DNA from: Alphaproteobacteria bacterium
GTDB lineage: Bacteria; Myxococcota_A; UBA796; GCA-2862545
Reading direction: 5' to 3'
Assembly (NCBI GenBank): GCA_020632925.1
Contig: JACKER010000017.1
Span: 124,001 to 188,000 of the forward strand
DNA length: 64,000 bases
Made by a program: the position numbers and the translations under genes. Shown here one piece after another: positions 8,902 to 20,169 of the stretch (within the stretch, counting starts at the first letter, position 1; every line of letters starts with the position of its first letter). Below the pieces are notes generated by a model, which was not told where the DNA came from, made no database searches, and saw only the letters and a program-made list of their open reading frames with translations.

Positions 8902-9843
8902 ATGGCGACCTGGGAGCTGGTCCTGCCCGGCGGTCAAGCCGTTCCTTTCGGCGAGGTACCCCTGTCGATCGGGCGCGGCCCGGCGAACGAGGTCGTGCTC
9001 GCGGACGACGGGGTGTCCTGGCACCACGCGCAGCTCTGGGTGGAGGCGGGCACCCCATGGGCGAGGGACGTGGGCTCGCGCAACGGCACGCACGTCAACG
9101 GCGCGCGCCTGACCGCGTCGGTGCGGCTCGCGGACGGCGACGAGCTGGCGCTCGGCGGCGCGAAGCTCCAGGTGCGCGCGGTCGGCGAGGTGCAGCGGGT
9201 GTTCCGCACGCGCTGGGTGGAGGACACCGGCTCCACGGTTCGCCTGCTCGTCCGCGGGGATCGCTTCACGGTGGGCTCGGGCGCGCGGTGCGACCTTCGG
9301 ATGGAGGGCCCGGAGCGCGCGGCGACGCTGGTGTTCCACGACAACGGCGAGATCTGGGTCGGCACCGCGGACGGCGAGTGGCAGGTCGAGCCGGGCGACA
9401 CCTTCGACGTGCTCGGTCGCAGCCTGCGGGTGGTGGAGGCGGCGCTGGACCACGCCCCGACCGTCGAGTACGGCGCGACCGCCTACGGCTACGTGCTGCG
9501 CGCGGTCGCGGACGGTGCCAGCGGCCCCGAGGCCGTGCTGGTCGACGCGGCCGCGGGCAAGGAGATCCTGCTGACGGGGAACAAGGGGGTGTTGGTGTAC
9601 CTCCTCGCGCGCAAGCTGGTGCGCGACCGCGAGGGCGGGCTCGGGGAGGCCCAGGAGGGCTGGTGCTCCACCGACGAGGTGGTGACGGGCGTGTGGGGAC
9701 GCGGCGCGAAGGCCGCCAACCACCTGAACGTGCTGGTGCACCGCCTCCGCGAGCAGCTCTCGGCCGACGGCTTCGACCCGTGGTTCCTCGAGAAGCGCCG
9801 CGGGGGCATCCGGCTGCGCATCCGGGACGTGGTGATGGCTTGA
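8902..9843 (+). CDS. FHA domain protein with C-terminal winged-helix domain
   Basis: 313 residues. The N-terminal FHA domain shows GR (24-25), SWHHAQL (39-45) and GSRNGTHVNG (58-67), the phosphothreonine-binding loops. Residues about 115-170 look like a second, degenerate FHA (FTVGSGARCDLRMEG). The C-terminal 80 residues (STDEVVTGVWGRGAKAANHLNVLVHRLR) resemble an OmpR/SARP-type winged helix. It may act as a kinase-controlled transcription regulator. ATG 8902 lies 22 bases after the kinase gene, and the 3' end overlaps rsgA. Confidence 0.82.
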   Translation: MATWELVLPGGQAVPFGEVPLSIGRGPANEVVLADDGVSWHHAQLWVEAGTPWARDVGSRNGTHVNGARLTASVRLADGDELALGGAKLQVRAVGEVQRVFRTRWVEDTGSTVRLLVRGDRFTVGSGARCDLRMEGPERAATLVFHDNGEIWVGTADGEWQVEPGDTFDVLGRSLRVVEAALDHAPTVEYGATAYGYVLRAVADGASGPEAVLVDAAAGKEILLTGNKGVLVYLLARKLVRDREGGLGEAQEGWCSTDEVVTGVWGRGAKAANHLNVLVHRLREQLSADGFDPWFLEKRRGGIRLRIRDVVMA

Positions 9844-10763
9844 AGCACCGCAAGGGGCGTGGGTCGAGCCCGCCGGAGAGCCGCGTGGAGGGCCAGCCCG
9901 GGCGGGTGGTCGCCACCGCCGGGCGCCGGGTCTGGGTGCGCGACGACGAGGGCGAGCGGACCTGCTTCCTCGCGGGTCAGCGCGCGGTCGTGGGCGATCG
10001 GGTCCGGTGGATCGAGGCGCGCGGTGAGGGGGGGAAGCTCGTCGCCGTCGAGCCTCGGCGCACGGAGCTCGTCCGCGGCGAGGGTCACGGTCACGAGCAG
10101 GTCCTGGCGGCGAACCTCCAGGGGCTGCTGGTGGTCACCACACCCACGCAGCCGCCGTTCCGCGGCGGGCTGCTCGACCGGTACCTCGTCGCGGCGGGGA
10201 TCTGCGGGCTCGACGTGGTCATCGTGCTCAACAAGATCGATCTGGGCGTGCCCGAGGAGGTCGATCGCGCGCTGGCGCTGCGGGAGGCGACTGGGATCCG
10301 GGTGGTGCGCGTGTGCGCGAAGAGCGGGGCGGGGCTCGAGGAGATCCGCTCGCTGTTGGCGGAGTCCGACGAGCCGTGGGCGATGGTGGGGCACAGCGGC
10401 GTGGGGAAGACCTCGATCGCCCGGACCCTGCTCCCAGGTGTCGACGTTGGCGAGGTCGGGCACGTCAGCGAGTACTGGGGGACCGGTCGCCACACGACGA
10501 CGGGGTCGAAGCTGTTCGACGTCCCCGGCGGCGGCGAGCTCCTGGACAGCCCGGGCATCCGTACCTTCGCGCCGGGGAGGCTCGGTCCCGAGGAGGTCCG
10601 GCTCTACTTCCCCGGCACGCACGGCCTGCCCTGCAAGTACCGCGACTGCCTGCACCGCCCGGGCGAGGACGGCTGCGTGCTGGAGGACGAGCTCGATCCG
10701 GAGCTGGTCGCCAGCTATCGGCGTCTGTACGACGAGATCGCGACGACCTCGGGCGACCGGTGA
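9840..10763 (+). CDS. rsgA: Small ribosomal subunit biogenesis GTPase RsgA
   Basis: 307 residues from a TTG that overlaps the preceding TGA (TTGA); a GTG 15 codons later is the alternative start. The circularly permuted GTPase order is clear: G4 NKID (131-134), G1 GHSGVGKTS (184-192) and G3 DSPGI (236-240). The RsgA zinc site follows, with C265, C270, H272 and C279. An OB-fold precedes the GTPase (GRVVATAGRRVWVRD). It matures the 30S subunit late in assembly. It is the last gene of the kinase-FHA-rsgA run and directly precedes the structured RNA region. Confidence 0.93.
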   Translation: MKHRKGRGSSPPESRVEGQPGRVVATAGRRVWVRDDEGERTCFLAGQRAVVGDRVRWIEARGEGGKLVAVEPRRTELVRGEGHGHEQVLAANLQGLLVVTTPTQPPFRGGLLDRYLVAAGICGLDVVIVLNKIDLGVPEEVDRALALREATGIRVVRVCAKSGAGLEEIRSLLAESDEPWAMVGHSGVGKTSIARTLLPGVDVGEVGHVSEYWGTGRHTTTGSKLFDVPGGGELLDSPGIRTFAPGRLGPEEVRLYFPGTHGLPCKYRDCLHRPGEDGCVLEDELDPELVASYRRLYDEIATTSGDR

Positions 10764-10830
10764 GCACCGATGTCACGCTCGTGAAAGGGTTTCCTGCTGG
10801 CGCCGAGGCTCACGCCGCATAGGGGACGGG

Positions 10831-10840
10831 TGCTCTTTGA
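10831..10840 (+). promoter_or_regulatory. boxA-like antitermination element
   Basis: TGCTCTTTGA matches the boxA core known from rRNA leaders (E. coli TGCTCTTTAACA). It is the NusB/NusE binding site of the antitermination complex. It stands at the 5' edge of about 1.2 kb of non-coding structured sequence, which would need antitermination or ribosome-free readthrough. Confidence 0.55.
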
Positions 10841-11369
10841 TGTTCGAAGGTCGTCGGTCGGTTCGCCGGTCGACGGCCACGCGGCGGGATGGCGTCGCGA
10901 ACCAAGGAAACGTCGGGGTGACCCGGCGGAAGCGAGGAGTGCACACCCTCGCGCCCGGAGACGGGACCGCCCATCCGAGCCGCCGATCACCCCTCGAGGG
11001 TCCATCGTCCACCAGGCGGTGGTGGCTCCGAAGTCCGGGTGCCGGTCCAGTAGTCTCGTTCCAAACCGGTGTCCTCCGAAGGGAGGGCGCGCAAGGAGGA
11101 CGGGGCGAAGCTCGCGTGGGGGACCACGCGCACCGGCCACATCCGACGGACGAGGAGAGGAGATCGAAGCGGTAGCCGGGGATCCGCGCGCGGGTCCGCA
11201 GTCCGAGGGTTGGAATCCCGAGGGCGACCGGCAGGTCCAGGGACGGAGGGTGTGATCCCCCGAGACCCGAAGACCGGGCAAAGCCCGCCGGGGTGAATGC
11301 CAGGATGCGCGTCGTATTCCGTCGGTCAAAAGCCGATGGAGCGGCTGGTAGCGCGCGTGTCCGTGCAAC

Positions 11370-11441
11370 TTGCTGATCGCTCAGTTGGTAGAGCGTTCGA
11401 CTGTCATCGAAAGGTCGCCGGTTCGAGTCCGGCTCCGCAAA
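11370..11441 (+). tRNA. tRNA-Asp(GTC)-like fold with defects, embedded in the large RNA
   Basis: The cloverleaf reads: acceptor TTGCTGA/TCCGCAA with one T-C mismatch; D arm GCTC-AGTTGGTA-GAGC; anticodon arm TTCGA-CTGTCA-TCGAA with anticodon GTC; variable loop AGGTC; T arm GCCGG-TTCGAGT-CCGGC; discriminator A. The anticodon loop has 6 bases instead of 7, position 9 is C, and no CCA is encoded (TCA follows). It is therefore either a pseudo-tRNA or a tRNA-like structural domain rather than a standard tRNA-Asp. Confidence 0.5.
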
Positions 11442-12038
11442 TCACAGGAAAGACGCTACCGGCGCCGCGTGAAAGGTGCCCAAGGCTCCCCACCTCCGGG
11501 TGAAGGGAGCGCGGGGCGAGCTCCCGAGGCTCGCTCTGTTCGACGGAAAGCCGAAGACCCTGGGCCGGCCAGCCCAGGACGGACGTGGAACGTCGAGTGG
11601 CGCGGCGCGACGGGGGACATGCCACCCCCTCACCAAAGGCGGTACCGAGGGGATACCCGCGAGAGCGGGTGGACAAGAGGTCAACGTCGGTCCCTACACC
11701 GACGGTACGACCTCGAGAGACCTCTCACGGCCGGGACGTCGTCTCTGTCCCGGCCCACCCTTCCCGCTTCGCAGCAGGCTACAGGCTACGGGCTCGGCGC
11801 GGACACGAAGGCCCCCTGCTCTCGGATGGAGCCGACCTGTCTGGCTATGCTGGTGGAAAGGACATGCTCACTCGCGTACGGGTCTGGCGAGACCGCCGTG
11901 GTGGCAGGCAACAAAGAAATCTGGTCCTACGATCTGGCCTGGAGGGCCAGCCCGTAGCCCGCAGCCCTGCGCCTCCAGCAACCCCGGCGTAACCGCGCGG
12001 CCGCCTGGAGATCGTAGGGTCGGGGATCGGAGGGGGAG

Positions 12039-13403
12039 ATGACACGCATCGGATGGACGCTGATCCTGGTGGCGGCCTGCCACAAGAAGGAGACCACGCC
12101 GACGTCGACGGACTCGGCCGAGCCCTGTGACCCCGTCGCCCAGACGGGATGCACGGCGGGCACGGTGTGCGAGGAGGTCGTGGGCGGCGAGCCCGAGTGC
12201 TTCGCGCCGGTCTCCATCGTGGGCCGCGTGTTCGACACCAGCGACGACGATCCCATCGCGGGGGCTCGCGTGGTCGCGCGCGATCCGAACGGGGCGGCAG
12301 TCTCCGGGGTCGTGGTCAGCGAGGTCGACGGGTCCTTCAGCCTGCGGATCCCTGCGCCGCGTGACGCCGAGGGCAACCCGGTGGGCGACGTGACGTACAC
12401 GCTGCGCGCCGACGCCACGGCGTACCTGCCGTTCCCGAAGGCGCCCCGCTCGGCGCTCCCCATCGACCTGTCGCAGGCCACGGGCGATCCGCCGGTGATC
12501 GAGAACGCCGCCACCGACCTCGGGTTGATCCCGCTGCCCGACGCGAGCGGGCTCGGAGCGGTCGCCGGGAGCGTCCAGACGCTGCTCCCCGGTGGCACGC
12601 TGGTGGTGGCCGGTGGCGCCACGGGCGTCGCCGACCGCGACGGGAGCTTCGTCGTGTTCAACGTCCCCGCCGGCTCCGTCGAGGTCCGGGGGTACCGGGC
12701 GGGCGTGAACCTGGTGCCCCAGACCGTCGGCGTCGACGCGGGCCAGACCACCGAGGGCGTGACGCTGACCGGCGCGGGCGAGGCGAGCGCCGTGGTCAGC
12801 GGCACGGTGCAGATCGTGAACGCCCCCGGCGGCTCGATCACCTCGGTGATCCTCGTCGTCGAGGACACCTTCGACCCCACCGTGATCCGCGGGGAGGCGC
12901 CCCCGGGGCTCCGCGTCGGCGACGTGGGCGGGGACTGGGCGATCGCGGGGGTCCCCGACGGCGACTACGTCGTGCTCGCCGCCTACGAGAACGATCTCCT
13001 CGTGCGCGATCCCGACACCTCGATCGGGGGCACCCAGATCGTGCACGTCACGGTCTCCGGCGGCGACGAGTCCGTCCCTGGCTTCAAGGTCACCGAGGCG
13101 CTGGCCGTGATCTCCCCGGGTGCGGACGGTGCCGAGGCCGTGACGGAGGCGCCGACGCTCACGTTCGAGGACGACAGCAGCGAGCAGGCGTACCACGTCG
13201 AGGTCTACGACGCGCTCGGCGTCAGGGTCTGGGAGGTCACCGGGGACTTCGATCCCGGCGGCTCGAAGCCGGTCGAGGTGCCCTACGAGGGTCCGCTCGA
13301 GCCCGGCATGTACTACCAGTTCCGCGCGACCAGCCTCGATCGCGATCAGGTGCCCCTGTCGACGACCGAGGATCTGCTCGGGGTCTTCTTCCTCGAACCC
13401 TGA
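12039..13403 (+). CDS. Lipoprotein with carboxypeptidase-regulatory-like repeats
   Basis: 454 residues. The lipobox LVAAC puts the acylated cysteine at residue 15, so this is an exported lipoprotein. The rest is beta-sandwich-like. VGRVFDTSDDDPIAGARVVA and SGTVQIVNAPGG-type segments resemble CarboxypepD_reg/PEGA-like repeats, and the C-terminal part (LTFEDDSSEQAYHVEVYDALG) resembles a fibronectin-like fold. AGGGGGAG gives a strong ribosome site ahead of ATG 12039. It begins right after the closing helix of the large RNA, so readthrough from that RNA is possible. Specific function unknown. Confidence 0.75.
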   Translation: MTRIGWTLILVAACHKKETTPTSTDSAEPCDPVAQTGCTAGTVCEEVVGGEPECFAPVSIVGRVFDTSDDDPIAGARVVARDPNGAAVSGVVVSEVDGSFSLRIPAPRDAEGNPVGDVTYTLRADATAYLPFPKAPRSALPIDLSQATGDPPVIENAATDLGLIPLPDASGLGAVAGSVQTLLPGGTLVVAGGATGVADRDGSFVVFNVPAGSVEVRGYRAGVNLVPQTVGVDAGQTTEGVTLTGAGEASAVVSGTVQIVNAPGGSITSVILVVEDTFDPTVIRGEAPPGLRVGDVGGDWAIAGVPDGDYVVLAAYENDLLVRDPDTSIGGTQIVHVTVSGGDESVPGFKVTEALAVISPGADGAEAVTEAPTLTFEDDSSEQAYHVEVYDALGVRVWEVTGDFDPGGSKPVEVPYEGPLEPGMYYQFRATSLDRDQVPLSTTEDLLGVFFLEP

Positions 13404-13410
13404 CCGGAGC

Positions 13411-13426
13411 CCCGCCCGCTGGCGGG
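13411..13426 (+). terminator. Terminator-like hairpin after the lipoprotein gene
   Basis: CCCGCC and GGCGGG pair around the loop CGCT, eight bases after the stop codon of the lipoprotein gene and 48 bases before carA. No T-run follows, so termination would be weak or factor-assisted. Confidence 0.4.
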
Positions 13427-13473
13427 CGAGGGTCGCACCCGTTACCGGTGCCGCCCACCCGGGGACGGCTCCG

Positions 13474-14567
13474 ATGGGCGGGATCCTGCTTCTCGAAGAC
13501 GGACGTTCGTTCGTCGGCGACGCGTTCGGCGCGTCCACCACTCGCGTCGGTGAGGCCGTGTTCAACACGGCGATGACCGGGTACCAGGAGGTCCTGACGG
13601 ACCCCTCGTACGCCGAGCAGGTCGTCACGATGACGGCGCCCCACGTCGGGAACACCGGCGTCAACCCCGAGGACCCCGAGTCCGAGCGGGTGTGGGCCGC
13701 CGGCTTCGTTGTCCGCCGGCTCACCCGGGGGCCGAGCTCCTGGCGGTCGACCGGCGGTCTCCACCAGTACCTCGTGCAGAACGGCGTCCCCGGCATCCAG
13801 GGCGTCGACACCCGCGCGCTCGTCCGGCACCTCCGCGATCGGGGCGCCATGCGCTGCGTGGTCAGCACCGACGGCACGCCGACCGACGAGCTGCAGCGTC
13901 GGCTCGAGGCCTGGCCGGGCATGGTGGGTCGCGCGCTCGCCGCCGAGGTCACCTGCAAGAAGGCGTACGTGTTCGCTGATCCGCCGCAGCCCGTGGCCCG
14001 CTTCGCGGTGCTCGACGGGGGCACCAAGCGCAACATCCTGCGCCTGCTCGCCGACGCCGGCTGCTACGTCCGGGTCCATCCGCTGACCGATCCGCCCGAG
14101 GCGCTCGCGAAGGACGTGGACGCGGTCCTCGTCACCAACGGCCCCGGCGACCCCGCGGCGCTGCCCGGCGCGGTGACGACCCTGCAGGCGCTGGTCGGGA
14201 AGCTGCCGTTGGTCGGCATCTGCCTCGGCTGCCAGCTGCTCGCCCTGACCATCGGTGCCAAGACGTACAAGCTCAAGTTCGGCCACCGCGGCGCGAACCA
14301 GCCCGTGCGCGACGAGCGGACGGGTCGCGTCGAGATCACGAGCCAGAACCACGGCTTCGCGGTGGACCGAGACTCGCTGCTCGCGGCGGGCGCGAGGGTG
14401 AGCCACCTCCACCTCAACGACGGCAGCGTCAGCGGCTTCGAACACCTCGAGAAGCGGGTGTTCGCCGTGCAGTACCACCCCGAGGCCTGCCCGGGTCCGC
14501 ACGATGGCCAGCCGGTCCTCGTCCAGCAGTTCGTCGACATGGCGCGCGCGGCGCGAGGAGCTTCTTG

Positions 14568-14568
<1 letters not shown>
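13474..14568 (+). CDS. carA: Carbamoyl-phosphate synthase small (glutaminase) chain
   Basis: 364 residues, normal for CarA. The N-terminal domain (FNTAMTGYQEVLTDPSYAEQ, GIQGVDTRALVRHLR) is followed by a class I glutamine amidotransferase domain with nucleophile Cys250 (VGICLGCQ) and His335/Glu337 (YHPE). It releases ammonia from glutamine for CarB in pyrimidine and arginine synthesis. Its stop overlaps the carB start (TGATG). Confidence 0.96.
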
Positions 14569-17744
<3,176 letters not shown>

Positions 17745-17756
17745 CGCCGAAGGCGC

Positions 17757-17790
17757 CCCGTGCCCGTGCCCGTGCCCGTGCCCGTGCCCG
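17757..17790. repeat. Hexanucleotide array (CCCGTG)5 + CCCG, copy 1
   Basis: Five perfect CCCGTG units and a final CCCG lie 12 bases after carB, between convergent genes. The 3' flank ACAGCGCCCGGCACCGG resembles the flank of the copy at 40609 (ATAGCGGCGCGTGCACCGG) and of those at 45947 and 46319, so it belongs to a dispersed repeat family and not to a random microsatellite. Confidence 0.85.
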
Positions 17791-17862
17791 ACAGCGCCCG
17801 GCACCGGCCTTCGTGCAGACGGGCCCCCATGCCCGGGCATACCCCCCGGAAGTGCAACCGCG

Positions 17863-18126
17863 TCAGCGACCGCCGTTCCACCGCACGTCGGGCCGGGGGA
17901 GCGCCTCCGCGACGGTTTGGAGCGTAGCGCCCGGGTCGACGGGCCACCGTCCGCCAGGCTGGCCATAGCCAAGCTGCGGCTCTTCCTGGCGCTTCAACCC
18001 GTCAGGCCGGAAGTGAACGGGCGAGGTGGATCCATCGCCCGGACGCCGCCGTGATCTACGGGTTTCGGACCATGTTGATCGCGCGGATCGCTGCTGCAGT
18101 CCCCGACGCCGCCTATCAGCCTGCAT
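17863..18126 (-). CDS. Hypothetical protein, low-confidence last gene of an overlapping operon
   Basis: 87 residues. The ATG overlaps the stop of the gene upstream by 11 bases, in keeping with the tight overlaps in this group. The first 35 residues are very Arg-rich. The C-terminal half (RPDGLKRQEEPQLGYGQ, WPVDPGATLQTVAEALP) looks more protein-like. No family recognised. It could be spurious, the main support being its position. Confidence 0.35.
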   Translation of the reverse strand: MQADRRRRGLQQRSARSTWSETRRSRRRPGDGSTSPVHFRPDGLKRQEEPQLGYGQPGGRWPVDPGATLQTVAEALPRPDVRWNGGR

Positions 18127-18550
18127 CGGGCGTTCGGAGCACGACCCGGAGTTGCTGGGGGCCGAGACTCCGTCCGTAGATGGTGGAGCCGCGAGGATCC
18201 TCGTCGTCAGGAGCGAGCGCGCCGGGATCGGGAGGGGAGGCCGCTAGCATCTCTTCCCAGTCGTCCGCCGCGAGGTCCAGCCAGACGAGCACCGGCGAGC
18301 CGGCCGCGATCCCGCCCGAGCCGTCACCGAAGCGAGACCGGCACCCCCCCTCCGCGTCGCATGAGAGCGGGATCTCGCCCGCCTCGATGCCGCCCGACCG
18401 ATCGTCGATGCGGTAGAGCACGGTGTCGTCGTCGGTCAGTGGGCTCTTCGGGCAGGACACCTCGAAGCGCCAGCTCGACCCGCAGCCGACGTCGAGCAGG
18501 AGGCAGGAGTTCGCCGCGATCTCCTTCGGGTGGCGGAGCGGAGGGATCAT
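18116..18550 (-). CDS. Hypothetical protein, 144 residues
   Basis: The ATG overlaps the previous stop as ATGA. Four cysteines in the first 70 residues (NSCLLLDVGCG, VSCPKS, LSCDAEGGC) suggest disulfides in an exported setting, although no signal peptide is evident. The middle is acidic (WLDLAADDWEEMLA). No family recognised. It is the third gene of a four-gene minus-strand group (20122 to 17863) whose first two products look exported. Confidence 0.6.
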   Translation of the reverse strand: MIPPLRHPKEIAANSCLLLDVGCGSSWRFEVSCPKSPLTDDDTVLYRIDDRSGGIEAGEIPLSCDAEGGCRSRFGDGSGGIAAGSPVLVWLDLAADDWEEMLAASPPDPGALAPDDEDPRGSTIYGRSLGPQQLRVVLRTPDAG

Positions 18551-19374
18551 TGGATCAGGTGGTCCTGTTGCAGGTGGATGTTGCGATAGGCCTGCACCAT
18601 CAGCGGGCCGAACTGAGGGTGCTCGACGACGCGGGGGGCGATGCGCTCGAGGAACAGCTCCGCCGCTTGGAGCTCCTCGAGCGGGTAGCCCGGATCGACC
18701 ACCGCAGCGCCGTCGTCACGCAGGGTGCAAAGGACCTCGGTCTTGTTGTAGTTCACGTCGAACAGCCAGAGGTCGAGCCAGACGTAGGTGCCGCGATCGG
18801 AGGGCACCCGGTGTAGGTCGAGCACACCCGAATGGAAGAACGCATCCCAGGCGCTCCCGGACCAGTCGAGGACCGGTGGGACCTCGACGCCCGTCGACGT
18901 GCCCTCCAGGACCAGCTCCGCTCCGGTCCGCCGACCGAGATCGATGTCGTTGTCCCAGGGATCGTAGAGGTACAGCGTCTCCCCCGGCGTGAAGTGCGTC
19001 GTGCGGTGCAACGGCAGCTCGTCGCCCCCCACGACGAGCGAGACGCTCTTTCCCACGTCGCGCTCACCGCGGATCTTGAGGTCGGGAAAGCTCCGCCAGC
19101 AGAGGTCCGGCTCGGTGAAGAAGCCGGGATAGGCGTTGGCGACTGGGACGTCCATCAGCTTGAGGATCACGAATGGGCTGGTCTCCCGTCCAAACTCGCC
19201 GCTCGGCTGCGCCTCTGAGAGGATCTGCTCGTACAGCCAGCCCTGCAGGGGGGTGGGGAGGAACGGCACCTCGTCGCGCACGTCGATCCGGTCGGAGGCT
19301 GGCGGGGCCTCCCCCCCGTCTGTGGCGGAGGAGCGCCCGGACGAGCACGCCAGCACGAGGCCGGCCGCTAGCAT
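18547..19374 (-). CDS. Hypothetical lipoprotein, 275 residues
   Basis: MLAAGLVLACSSG is a short lipoprotein signal with lipobox LVLAC, Cys10 acylated. The mature part begins with a Ser/Gly-rich linker and then a folded domain of unknown family (FVILKLMDVPVANAYPGFF, LYLYDPWDNDIDLG, AYRNIHLQQDHLIQ). ATG 19374 is chosen because it creates the lipobox and overlaps the upstream stop (ATGCTAG). The WDNDID/DLG segments hint at a C2-like or calcium-linked fold, but this is speculation. Confidence 0.72.
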   Translation of the reverse strand: MLAAGLVLACSSGRSSATDGGEAPPASDRIDVRDEVPFLPTPLQGWLYEQILSEAQPSGEFGRETSPFVILKLMDVPVANAYPGFFTEPDLCWRSFPDLKIRGERDVGKSVSLVVGGDELPLHRTTHFTPGETLYLYDPWDNDIDLGRRTGAELVLEGTSTGVEVPPVLDWSGSAWDAFFHSGVLDLHRVPSDRGTYVWLDLWLFDVNYNKTEVLCTLRDDGAAVVDPGYPLEELQAAELFLERIAPRVVEHPQFGPLMVQAYRNIHLQQDHLIQ

Positions 19375-20122
19375 CCGTTGTCGTTCCAGATGGCGTTGCG
19401 GTACGCGCGGGTCTTGTGCTTGTGGGTGTTGGAGGTGTCGTACACCACCTGCTTCTTGGCCGGGCACGAGCCCTCCATCGCGCCCTGGGGTGCCCACGCG
19501 TCCGCGTCGAGCACGAGCGTCGACGACGAGGCTCCTCCGCCGGCCTCCCACTGACCCTCGAGTGTCGCAAGGCGAGCCGAGGCGTTCGACGCGATGGTCG
19601 CCAGTGCGTCGTGGGCGACCAGGTCCTCCCAGAGCCGGCACTCGAACGTCTCGGCGAGCGTCGCGCCGACAATGTCACAGAGATCACCGTGGGCGGTACA
19701 GTCGAATGGGCTGGAGATCTGGGCCTGGAAGACGAGGTTGTTCGGATCCCAGCCGTAGTGGTTTGTGACTTCGGTGATCTCGGCCTCCGTGATGTCACAG
19801 ACGTACGCCGCGAGAGGGTCAGCTCGCGCGCAGTTCAGCGTAGCCCATAGAGTCGGAAAGGCAAATTCACTCTTTCAGAAAAAACGCTGCGAGAGGTTCT
19901 ACAACCCCAAGGTTCTACAACCCAACCCCGAGGGTCGGAGCCGCATGAATCCTCCAGGTCGGGGTTGACGCCGAACAGAGAATCTCCGTAGCCGCATTCC
20001 ATCCGCTGCGCGGAGGTGGGAGCTCGTGCACCAGAGAGGATTGCCCTCCGGCCCATCGCGCACAGCAGCGCGGCGACCACCAGGCCGACAGCCGCTGCTC
20101 GCGAGATGCTCCTGGGGCTCAT
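19368..20122 (-). pseudogene. Frameshifted gene for an exported protein of unknown family
   Basis: The 5' part (20122 down to 19835) encodes a signal-anchor-like N-terminus (AAAVGLVVAALLCAMG) and a Cys-containing region, then stops. The 3' part (about 19876 down to 19368), in the next frame, encodes about 165 protein-like residues (CDITEAEITEVTNHYGWDPN, GATLAETFECRLWEDLVAHD, KTRAYRNAIWNDNGC). It has no ATG, GTG or TTG start after its in-frame TGA. The frames overlap between about 19835 and 19877, next to A6 and TTT runs. This is a real frameshift mutation, an assembly error, or programmed frameshifting. It is the first gene of the overlapping group ending at 17863. Confidence 0.6.
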
Positions 20123-20169
20123 CGGCGAAGCCTACCTCGCCCTTCGCGCCGCGAGTTAGGTGCGCCGCC

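Larger units (their letters stand above)
10831..12020 (+). ncRNA. Candidate large ornate non-coding RNA with boxA and internal tRNA-like domain
   Basis: There is no credible protein between rsgA and the lipoprotein at 12039, yet the sequence is full of perfect hairpins. Examples are CGCGTGG/CCACGCG with loop GGGA (11113-11130), CCTGGGC/GCCCAGG (11559-11578), ACCCGC-GAGA-GCGGGT with a GNRA loop (11655-11670), a two-tier stem at 11677-11714 (GAGGTC/GACCTC around CGTCGGT/ACCGACG), and GGCCGGGAC/GTCCCGGCC (11729-11755). A closing helix pairs CCTACGATCT (11926-11935) with AGATCGTAGG (12009-12018). A UUCG-capped stem lies near 10852-10875. A tRNA-Asp-like fold sits inside the helix GGTAGCG/CGCTACC (11347-11353 with 11454-11460). 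Size, ornateness and an embedded tRNA recall GOLLD/ROOL-class RNAs. Membership in either class is inference; it may be a new class. Confidence 0.7.

Noticed and set aside
11370..11957. Open frames through the structured RNA (for example 195 codons from 11370)
   Set aside because: They begin inside the tRNA-like fold (the familiar AQLVERSTV-type translation of tRNA) and are Arg/Pro/Gly-rich without domains.
10831..12020. rRNA operon because of boxA
   Set aside because: No 16S, 23S or 5S conserved stretches are present and the length is wrong; a different structured RNA fits better.
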